The notes below the pieces were generated by a model that was given only the letters and a program-made list of their open reading frames with translations, had not been told where the DNA came from and made no database searches. A stretch of DNA of 64,000 nucleotides from Gari tellinella (Eukaryota > Mollusca > Bivalvia > Cardiida > Psammobiidae), in the NCBI GenBank assembly GCA_922989275.2, contig OV277871.1:63137848-63201847 (forward strand). The letters are read 5' to 3'. The position numbers were made by a program, and so were the translations under genes. Shown here one piece after another: positions 35,701 through 47,700 of the stretch (position 1 is its first letter; the number at the start of each line of letters is the position of its first letter).

Positions 35701-38700
35701 GCTTATAGTAGAAAATGTAGATAAAGAAAAGTTTGAACTGCTTCAGTGTCTTCTCTGTTAGCGCAGTTGATACGGTGATTGACTTGCAATCCAAATGTTT
35801 TAGGTTCGATTCCCACTTGCTTCAAAACTCTTTTTTTTAACAAATTGTCCGATTTTAGTGACTAGTCAATCCATAACGCAGTGATCAAAGGACAGGCTAT
35901 GTTTAGTCACGTAATAATGAATAATATCAGATGCAAGTATAGTCATGTGACAGCTAAATTTGTGAGGATTATATCCTATATGACACTGATGGCAGCTTAA
36001 CAAAGGACAAATGTAATGCTAAAAGATAGATCCTAAAGGAGCTTTTATGCATTACTTTTGTTATGCATTAAACAGCCGCTTGCCTTAAAAGATCTACAGG
36101 CTACCGTATTCAATGGTCCCTTATTACAGGTTTGACTTAAGGTATTATTTAGAGCTGACGGCATTTTAAAGTTGAACTCAAGGGAGGTTAACATTTTGTC
36201 AGAATTTCAGGAAATCATGTATAAAATGCAAATTCCACTGTAGATTTTCATTAAATTGTTGTGACTAGTAGAATTAAGTTATATCTATCTAATAAGAGTA
36301 AAATTAGTGTATGTTAAACAGCTAGATTTTTATGCCCCCAGAATCTACGATTCGGGGGCATATAGTTTTTGTCATGTCTGTTGGTTTGTCCGTCCGTCTG
36401 TCCGTCCGTCCGTCCGCACAACCGAAATGGGTTAGAGGGCCTTTTCTGGCCAGATAACGGTAAACATAACAAAAGAAGACAATAGAGTTCATTCCGTAAC
36501 AATAGAATAAGGGGCCGTGGCCCGTTATTCAAACAAAAGAAAATAACAAAAGAAAAGGCCCTCTAACCCACTTCGGTGGCACGTCCGTCCGTCTGTCCGT
36601 CTGTCTGTGCCAAAAACCTTAACCTTGGCTATAACTCCTGCATTTTTGTACCTGGACCTTTTATACTTGGCATGTGTCTTCCCAGTATCAAGACCTTTCC
36701 ATCCATACAAACCTTTTTGACCTTGTGACCTTGACCTTGACATTTGACCTACTTTTGTAAAAATCTTTAAATGGCTATAACATTTGCACCAGTAGGCCCA
36801 AGGCTTTCATATTTTGTATGTATATTTCTTTTGTCAAGACCTTTCCAACCATACCAACATCTTTGACCATGTGACCTTGACCTTTGACCTATTTAATCAA
36901 ACTTTAACCAAAAACCTTAACCTTAGCTATAACTTTTGCATTTATAAACCTGGGCCTTTTATACTTGGCATGTGTATTCCTCATGGCAAGACCTTTCCAA
37001 CCATATAAAACTTTTTGACCTTGTGACCTTGACCTTGACATTTGACCTACTTTTGTAAAAATCTTTAAATGGCTATAACATTTGCACCAGTAGGCCCAGG
37101 GCTTTCATATTTTGTATGTATATTTCTTTTGTCAAGACCTTTCCAACCATACCAACATCTTTGACCATGTGACCTTGACCTCTATCTTTGACCTATTTAA
37201 TCAAACTTTAACCAAAAACCTTAACCTTGGCTATTACTTTTGCATTTTTGCACCTGGGCCTTTTATACTTGGCATGTGTATTCCTCATGGCAAGACCTTT
37301 CAAACCATATAAAACTTTTTGACCTTCTGACCTTGACTTTGAAATTTGACCTACTTTTGTAAAAATCTTTAAATGGCTATAACATTTGCACCAGTAGGAC
37401 CAGGGCTTTCATATTTTGTATGTATATTTCTTGTGTCAAGACCTTTCCAACCATACCAACATCTTTGAACATGCGACCTTGACCTTGACCTTTGACCTAT
37501 TTAATCAAACTTTAACCAAAAACCTTAACCTTGGCTATAACTTTTGCATTTTTGCACCTGGGCATTTTATACTTGGCATGTGTATTCCTCATGGCAAGAC
37601 CTTTCCAACCATACAAAATTTTTTGACCTTGACCTTGACATTTGACCTTCTTTTGTAAAAATCTTTAAATTGCTATAACATTTGCACCAGTTAGCATAGG
37701 GCTTTAATATTATGTATGTATATGTTTTGTGTTAAGACCTTACCTACCATACCAATATCTTTGACCATGTGCCCTTGACCTTCACCTTTGACCTATTATA
37801 AACTTTAACCAAAAACATTAACATTGGCTATAACTTTTGCATTTTTGAACCTGGGCCTTTTATACTTGGCATGTGTATTCTTCATGGCAAGACCTTTCCA
37901 ACCATACAAAACTTTTTGACCTTGTGACCTTGACATTTGACCTACTTTTGTAAAAATCTTTAAATGGCTATAACATTTGCACCAGTTGGCCCAGGGCTTT
38001 AATATTTTGTATGTATATTTCTTGTGTCAAGACCTTTCCAACCATACCAACATCTTTGACCATGTGACCTTGACCTCTATCTTTGACCTATTTAATCAAA
38101 CTTTAACCAAAAACCTTAACCTTGGATATAACTTTTGCATTTTTGCACCTTGGCCTTTTATACTTGACATGTGTTTTCCCTTTCTAACCATACAAAACTT
38201 TTTGACCTTGTGACCTTGACATTTGACCTACTTTTGTTGAAATCTTTAAATGGCTATAACATTTGCACCAGTAGGCCTACGGCTTTCATATTTTGTTTAT
38301 ATATTTCTTGTGTCAAGACCTTTCCAACCATACCTACGTTTTTGCCCTTGTGACCTTGACCTTTGACCTTTATTTGTATAAATCTTTATACGCCTATAAC
38401 ATTTGAACCAGTAGGCCTAGAGCTTCCATACTTTATATGTTTCTTGTGTTAAGACTTCTCCAACCATGCCAATGTTTCATTTACCCTACGACCATGACTT
38501 TTGACCTACTTTTGCAAATAAGCATTACATTACAGAACATGATGCTGGATGGGGGCATTTGTGTTTCACAAACACATTGCTTTTCATCTGATCATCACCA
38601 AACTTTCTGAAAATGTTTGTTGACATAAAATGGAGACCAATTTGGATAACCAGCGGCACCAATTTATGCTAGGCCCTTTGGAGTAATGGCCCTTGAAGTC

Positions 38701-41700
38701 CTCAAAATGGCGCTCCACTACAGTTTCAGCTCTCTAACTTTTACGTTTGATAGTCTGGATTCCCCTCCCTGTATCATTGGGGGCATTCGTGTAACTGGGA
38801 CACGCTCTTGTTTGTAATTTGAGATTTTCAGAATTTGACTTTTTTAAAATATTGATATTTCCAGAAATATGTTATGAAATACTTTTGTTTGCCCACTATC
38901 TTATAGTCTATGTACAGTTTACTTGAATGTACAGAAATTATTGAGTTATATCATTTTATAAAGAAATTATTCCTGTTTATTAAAAAAGGAGCTTTTCTCG
39001 ACAAAAGGTCCTCTCAGAAAAAACGGCACTGTAACTTTTTTTTATATTAACGATTTTTCACTCTCCATATGGTATATTTCAATTTAATCAAGGTTTCAAA
39101 GAATTCTGACACAGAATAAGCTGACCCGCGAACCACCTTAAATGGAATCCTAGGGTCAGTTCCATAAAACTTTGTAAGGGCCTGTCTTAATGTAACGTCT
39201 TTTTGGAATCGTCTTGTAAAAGATGATTCCAAAAAGATGTATCACATGACAGGATTAGATAGAGAAATCAAAAATTAAATGTAAATTAAAGCTTTGACTT
39301 ATGACCGCTTTTGTCATACAAAGTTTTATGAAACTGGCCCTGGAATCATCAATTGTTAAGGTTCAGCCAGGTGTCAATGAGGGATCATATTCAACCCTTG
39401 ACTCACATTCAGCCCTCAAAACTGGACTAGACTTATTTGGAAACTGAAATTGTCAATATGAAGTTTCAGAGGTCAATGATTCACATGGAAAACAATGCCT
39501 ATAGTTAACTCTTTGCATGCTAGCGGGCAGATAATTATGCCATAGTGGTTAACTTTGCAAACAGTTTGGAACCAGATGAGACGCCGCGTTATGCGGCGTT
39601 TCGTTGCGTCTCATCTGGACCCAAACTGTTTGACAATCTTATCCTGTTTTGGAAAAGAAATTTAGAATATTTTATTTTTAGAACAGTTGTAGATGACCAT
39701 TTGTGCAGAAAAACAATTACCCAGCATGCAAAGAGTTATATACCCAGCATGCAAAGAGTTATATACCCAGCATGCAAAGAGTTATATACCCAGAAATACA
39801 CAATGTACTTAATGGGTCAACAGCAATGTTTAACCGTTAGGTTCCTGTCTTTGAACACTTTGTTCTTCTCTATTTCAGTGGGCTATTCCCAATTTACCAT
39901 GTCTGAAGATACAAACAAGTAAGTTGATTGGTTAGGATATGTTATTGTAAAGAATTTAATTGATCTTTTATCAAATGTTACAATCTCTGGTTTCCATAAT
40001 TGCCTGGATATTTAAAATGAACCATGAGAAACATTCTAGATTAGCATTTTAAACAATCATTTTGAACCAAAGCCTCTGATGTGATTTTTCATTAGAATCA
40101 TGCATCTCCTTGAGACAATTCAAATGAGTACTGACGTCATTATAGACTTGGGGTTGGGTGCAAACATAAGGGTTTTAGCTTTGGAGATAATCCCCGTTAA
40201 CTGTTTGCCACTCCTTTTAATATTTCTTAAGTCAAAATACCTAACTTTAAAAAAAACAAAAAAACTTTAAATATGTTACTATTTCTTCCATAGTGCTGAT
40301 CAGGGAAAGCGAGTGTTTGAGCAGAGGAATGCAGGATTACCGGACGCTGCTAGGCACATTCCCTCAGGAGATACATCAAAGCTATATCAACAGATTGAAA
40401 TGCTCAAACTTCAAGTCAAGGAGCTAGAGAAAGGGTGAGAGTTGTGTAGGAGCTTTTTATGCCCCCACTGTGATCAGTGGGGGGGGGGGGGGGAGAAATA
40501 ATAATGTATTACCTCTGTCTGTCTGTCCATTCATCCATCCATCAGTTCGTCCATCCCACATATTGAGGTCATACTTTGTTTTCAAACTATAACAACCTTA
40601 TAATTTGACAGAGTGTTTGCACATATACCATAGAAGGAATTTGATCTGCTTTAATTTTTCACAAAATAACACAGTTTAACTTAGTCATTTTTTAGCTCAC
40701 CTGGCACAAAGTGCCAAGGTGAGCTATTTTGATCGTGCTGTGTCCGTCGTCAACAATTTCTTAAAATGACATCTTTTCCTAAACTACTGGATGGATTTTA
40801 ACCAAACTTGGCAGAAATTATCCTTATATGGGTCCTCTTTGAAAGTTGTTCAAATGTTTCCGGTCCTTTGCATATCTAGGTCACAGGAGCTAAAAATAGA
40901 TTGTTTCAATAAAAACTTAAAACATCTTCTTCTCTGAAACCACAGTACCCTGAGCTTAGATATTTGGCACAAAGCATCATCTATAGGTCCTCTATCAAGA
41001 TTGTTCAAATTATGTCCCTGGGGTCAAAACTGGCCCCGCCCCGGGGGTCACAAATTTACATGGAGTTATATAGTGAAATCTTCAAACCTCTTCTTCTCTG
41101 AAACTAATATAGCTAGAGCTTTGATATTTGGCATGGTGTAACTTCTAGAGGTGCTTTACCAATATTGTTCAAATGTTTTGGGTCCGTTGCATATCTAGGT
41201 CACAGGAGCTAAAAATAGATTTTTTCGATTAAAACTTAAAAAAATCTTCTTCTCTGAAACCACAGTACCCTGAGCTTAGATATTTGGCACAAAGCATCAT
41301 CTATAGGTCCTCTATCAAGATTGTTCAAATTATGTCCCTGTGGTCAAAAATGACCCCGCCCCGGGGGTCACAAATTTACATTGAGTTATATAGTGAAATC
41401 TTCAAACCTCTTCTTCTCTGAAACTAATATAGCTAGAGCTTTGATATTTGGCATGGTGTAACTTCTAGAGGTACTTTACCAACATTGTTCAAATGTTTCC
41501 GGTCCGTTGCATATCTAGGTCACAGTAGCTAAAAATAGATTTTTTTGATTAAAACTTAAAAAATCTTCTCTGAAACCACAGTACCCTGAGCTTAGATATT
41601 TGGCACAAAGCATCATCTATATATAGGTCCTCTATCAAGATTGTTCAAATTTTGTCCCTGGGGTCAAAAATGGCCCCGCCCCGGGGGTCACAAATTTACA

Positions 41701-44700
41701 TAGAGTTATATATAGTGAAATCTTCAAACCTCTTCTTCTCTGAAACTAATACAGCTATAGCTTTAATATTTGGCATAGTGTAACTTCTAGAGGTACTTTA
41801 CCAGTATTGTTCAAATGGTTCTGGTTCGTTGCATATCTAGGTCACAGGAGCTAAAAATAGATTTTTTTCTCAATAAAAACTTAAAAAAATCTTCTTCTCT
41901 GAAACCACAGTACATTTGGCACAAAGCATCATCTATAGGTCCTCTATCAAGATTGTTCAAATTATGTCCCTGGGGTCAAAAATGGCCCCGTCCCGGGGGT
42001 CACACATTTACATAGAGTTATATAGTGAAATTTTCAAACCTCTTATTCTCTGAAACTAATATATCTAGAGCTTTGATATTTGGCATGGTGTAACTTCTAG
42101 AGGTGCTTTACCAATATTGTTCAAATGTTTTGGGTCCGTTGCATATCTAGGTCACAGGAGCATCAGCATCATCCAATCAGCAATTGGCACAATCATATTG
42201 TCATAATTTCTCAGCTTTCCAAGATATGTTACATGATTTACATCAAAGGTCCCAGGTGAGCGATTTAGGGCTGTATACGGCTCTTGTTTTTTGCTGGCGG
42301 GACCTCATATTTGTCGTACAGACAAATTCATCCATCTTGTTACAGTCACGCCTTGAATTTATTGCTCCACTGCAGAAAAATAGTTGCAGAAAATAGTTCC
42401 AATTTATACTGTCCTGAATATGCACCATAAGAAATATATTCTATATCCTAGCAGATGGTAGCTTTAAGCAGAGTGCCTAAAGGCATATTCTGCTTTACTT
42501 TCAATCTGCTTTAATGGGTAGCCTGTTTTCAAAACTAGAAACAGGCTATATGTTTTCAAAATTTGGGTAAATACAATTTGGGCTTGACCCATTACTCAAA
42601 AGATACATATAGTTTTATGCCTTTAAGTTTAATTCACTCATTCACAGAAGAAAATGGTCAGTCATGAACCTGTACCATAAGAAAAACATTCTATATGCTA
42701 GTTGATGGTACTTAAAGTAGGATGAAAATAAAGCAGAATGTGCCTTAAAGTTTTAATCTGTTTTAAGTGATTACCTGAAACTAGAAATAGTCTACTGAGT
42801 AAAGGGCTAAGATGAGAAAGGAAACAGAAAGAAAAGTGAACATAAAAATATACATGATGAAGATATTTTCTCCTCCCACAGTCTCCCCCTAACCTTTTGT
42901 TTTGATTAGTTTTTGGAATTGTATGGAAGAGACAATTCTTATGAGTAGTCACAGCATTGACTTGGGTGAAGACACAAGTCATATAGATTTTAGGGTTTGA
43001 AATACTATAACTCATGTTGAGCTATGACACAGCGAGGGTTTCTGCAAGACACAAAAATAGCTTACTTCAAACTTGTGTTAAGTAGTCAAAAATGGATGCT
43101 CTAACTGTTTTAACGGCAGTTTTGTGTAGATTGAGTAACCTTTTACTCCATAGCCTGTTCCAGTTTTGAAGACAAGTGACCAATAAAAGAAGGCTGGAAG
43201 TAAAGCAGATAAAGGCGCGATTTTGTTATTGTTTACTATGAGCGCTGTACAGGACAAATTCCGAAATATTTCTTTTGAACAGTGAAAACTTTGCAGTTTA
43301 ATAAATTCGTTATACAGTTTCTTCACAGTGTACATGAGGATTCAGGCCTTTTTCTGGTGCATCCACGGGTCCTGTAAACGGACCCATTCTCAATGGGGAA
43401 TGGTAAAAAATATTCCCAATTTCAAAAAAAAAATCCCAATTTCAAAAAAACAAAAAAATTTAATTTTTCTTTTCTTTTTTGATACAGGTTGCCACTGATA
43501 ACTCAATTTCAAATAAAAACTAATTAAACAAGTGGAAATAACTACTAAATGTCATTTTCTCTCCATTGACCTTCAATATATGTTGAAATCAATTCTAGAA
43601 ATTAATACTCTTGTTTCCTTTGTAGGAGAAAGGTGTATCCAAAAGTGCCATTCCTGAACTATAAAGATAGAAAACGTATTCTGGTGAGTATTAGGCAAAT
43701 AGCTTCTGAAGCATAAATGGACAATACCAGTTTTCAATTAAATGTAGTCCAACTTTTGACTCTTTACTGTTATTTGTTACAGTGGATTGCAAAATGATAA
43801 TTAGTGCAGACCCTTAATCAGCAGACTCATGCAGAATTTCTCCTGATCTGGGTCTATTCTTTCCTTGTAGGACACTGTAAAGGATTCATATAATCATCAA
43901 TAGAAAGCATTAGCATAATCTTATGGCCCAAATAAATACGAAATACTCAAGCTGGAAACGCAACACAAACAATATACCCACCTCTCAACCATGAATTGAT
44001 CTAAAGTGTCTGTCAAATCAGATGCCGAGCTACCCGGTGTCTGATCTGGCTCCAAACTGTTTGGAATTGTACATGTAATTGTTTCAGCACAGACATGTTA
44101 ATTGGGAAAGGATAATATTATATTATTGAGTCTTGATATCAGTCTTACAGTGGAGAAGACTGTATTCTCTCCTGTTTAAACGCAAACTCACGACAATAAA
44201 ATGTGGAAAATTACAACTTTTTGGACATTTATGAATGTTCATTTTAATCTGAATGGCAAACAGTTAGGAACCTGATAGAAGCCGGGTTACCCGGCTTCTG
44301 ATCTGGCTCCAAACTGTTTGCAATGGAAAAAATAGATTTAGTGTAAATGTGTTTATTGGGAAAGAATAGCATTTTCACCAGTGTATAAACCTAGATGTTG
44401 TTTTAGTTTTCATTACACTTCTCATTGAAATATATTTGTTGAGTACTGCACTGTTACAGCGACCGTCTCAATGTAGCTAATTCTTGATTTCTCTACAGAT
44501 CACAGGCGGAGCTGGTTTTGTTGGTTCCCATCTCGCAGACAAGTTGATGCTCCAAGGTCATGAGGTCACAGTCGTTGACAACTTCTTTACTGGGCGTAAA
44601 AAGAATGTGGAACACTGGATTGGTCATGAAAATTTCGAACTGATTCATGCTGATATCGTAAATCCTCTGTATATTGAAGGTAAACCAGTTGCTTGATAAA

Positions 44701-47700
44701 CCCAGCTTATTTTTAGTATTTAAGTCAGGCTGTTGCTTAAAGCTCCTTCTAACCCTTTACTGGAACATATGTATTCATACCCTGAAGAAAAAAGTTCCAA
44801 TTTATACAGTAATGCATATGTATAATGAAGAACATTTTGACCTTGACCTAATTTGGACTAAGAGTATTGCACATTGGCTATTTCTTTGTTTTATAAGATT
44901 TTACTGTTTTTTCTACCATGGACACAAAGCTTTAATACTTATACTGATGCTGCCTAATGGACCATTACCAATACACTCATATTACCCAACCTCAATTTGA
45001 CCTTGACCTTGGCCTAATTTGGACTTTAGAAAAATTCAGAATATACATGTATTGTCAAGGATGCCACTGGGGGCATATGTGTTTATTAAACACGTTCTTG
45101 TTTTCTATATTCTAGCAGATGGTAGCTTAAAGCAGGCTGAAAGTAAAGCAGAATGTGCCTTAAGGCACATTCTGCTTTATTTTCAACCTGCTTTAAGTGG
45201 TCACCTATCACAGGATATGGGTAATGGGTTAAAGCAGGCTGAAAGTAAAGCAGAATGTCCCTATAACACTCAGATAACCATGAATTGTCAGAATTGTCCA
45301 AAAATTGTCCTTCTCTACATTTTATTGCAATGTGTATGCATATGAACAGGATAGAATAATGTCTTCTCCATCATATACAGAACAATAGTAGGCCTGAGTG
45401 ACTGAGAATGGTGACATGTGTTCATTTGATTATCTAGTTTGAACCTAATGATAGTGATGATGGATTCCATATCTATAGATGACAGCTGTTTATATTGCAT
45501 TTTAAGTGAACCATTAAAATAAAGTTTAATCAATGGTATATTGACCACCTAAAATGAGGGTTGCTTTTGGTGTTTGTGACAGAATGTTGTTTAACCTATT
45601 GAAATCTAGTGACATGTATATGCATCTTTGACAGTGAACTTGTGAACAGTTCACTTTTGCTATGAAAATCATGTAAACCCCCTGATAAGAGGGCCCTCTT
45701 ATCAGGGTCTGCACTCATTTTGTAATTCATTTTGAAAATTAACAAATCAACCTTGAACTCAGACTATTAAATTTCGAAATGTGCCGTCAGCAAACTTTGT
45801 TGTATCTCTGACAATTTTTGTTGGAATCATGGACAGTATGTTAAATGTGTTTGAATGTTTGTTTTCAGTGGACCAGATTTATCACTTGGTGTCCCCTGCC
45901 TCTCCCCCTAACTACATGTATAATCCTGTTTGTTTTCAGTGGACCAGATTTATCACTTGGCATCCCCTGCCTCACCCCCTAACTACATGTATAACCCTGT
46001 GAAGACCCTGAAGACCAACACCATTGGCACCATTAACATGCTGGGTAAGTATACTGTACAGTAGTGATAGGGGTAGATTACAAGTCTAATAGTCATAAGG
46101 CAAGTTGCTGCTGAATGCAAATACTGCCCTCCCTCTCTACAACGACACTGAATTGGAGACAAAGATTGTGTCTCTTGTTTAGAGGGAGTCATCATAGATT
46201 TTCATTTGCAAACAGCTTGAATCAAGATCAGACCTCGCGTAATGCGGCATCTGATCTGGATTCCAGCTGTTTGTCACTTGTCAATAAGTTTTTTTCTGTG
46301 AAATTGTCTAATATGTAACTTTGAGATAAACAGCAGACAACAACTTTAAGCAGACAATATAACAGCAGTAAAAGTGTAAGACATAATTGTCCTGTTTTGG
46401 GAACTGTGGCAAAGGTTGTTGTAAGGAGGAAGCCATTGTAGAGACGGAACACTGTACCTGTATGCATAACACAATTTCTAACATGATGTTTCTTTGTCAC
46501 TATAAAAATAGAGGAAGTTCAAATGCAACTAGTGATCACACTAATAGCAGGGAAGTCAGCAGCAGCTGCATGATAACAGTTGAAGCACTGAGTCTGTTCA
46601 TCCTACATACAGTCAAGACTTGATACTTTGAACTTAAATCCACCTTACCAGTATTTCATGAGTTTAATTTCAATAATTCAGGCTCGCTTCCAACTAACAT
46701 GAGTTTGAATTATTGAGTTTGGACTGTACATACAATGTAGACCCAGATCAGGCTTTGCACTGTTTGTCAAGTTAAGGTAGTTGGGGTATAAAACCCTCAA
46801 GAGTCAATCTTAATTGGTTATTTATCTGTAAAAGGAGACATTGATTGTAAAATCAATACATGTATTTTAAGTGTTAATGCTCATGAACTATGTTGCAGGT
46901 CTAGCTAAGCGAGTCCGAGCAAGACTGTTACTGGCGTCAACATCAGAAGTTTATGGAGGTAAGAAATGGGTCCACAAGACTGTAAGTTATCTGCATTAAA
47001 ATTTTGTCCTAATGTATCAGTATTTCAAAGTTAAAACAGCTTTAAAGCAACGTTCGGCTAAAGTGAGTTGCTTTTCTCATCTTAACCCATAGCCTGCCAC
47101 TCACGACTATAACTCCATATGCAAACAGCTTGGATCCGGATGAGATGCCGAGTAACTCGGCATCTCATCCGGATCTAAGCTGTTTGACACTCGGACAACA
47201 TTTTCAGCAATTTTGAGCAACTTTGAAGCACTTTGAAACTTGAAGCAGACGAGAAATGTAGCAGACGACAATTTATTTGGCGGGCTAAGGGTTAATATGC
47301 ACTGATTACTGATTAAAATGGGTTTAAAATCTTCTTTAAAAAAACAACAAATAACCTGCATTTACAACAGAAAGAAATGATAGATGAAATAATTACTATG
47401 CAAACGACCTGAATAATAAAAAAATACAGGTCAAAATATTTTTTCAAACCATTCAAATGCCAGAAGTTTAAGTCTGAAGCAAAGTATTGCACATTACTCT
47501 GAATTTGAATTTCTGTCTATCTTTTTTACTACTTTTAGCACCCACAAGAACAGAACAGAACATAATTATGTTTTATTCATCATCGTAACATATATACATA
47601 ATAACATAAAACTAATGGTACTAAAATTATGAGATACAAGGCATGTTTAACAGGACGATCAACATGGACCATGTATCGGGAGAGTACTCATCATTAGCAC

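Larger units (their letters stand above)
35621..39141. mobile_element. Possible 3.5-kb element with TTAAGGTGGTTCG inverted ends
   Basis: TTAAGGTGGTTCG at 35621 is mirrored by CGAACCACCTTAA ending 39141. TTAA at both ends could be the target site. A SINE and the GACCTTGACC array lie inside. Only about 13 bp of TIR is exact, so the unit is a proposal. Confidence 0.6.

Noticed and set aside
36814..38353. Series of similar open frames beginning [20 protein letters not shown]
   Set aside because: They are translations of the ~300-bp GACCTTGACC tandem units. The similarity follows from DNA repetition, and there is no start context or homology.
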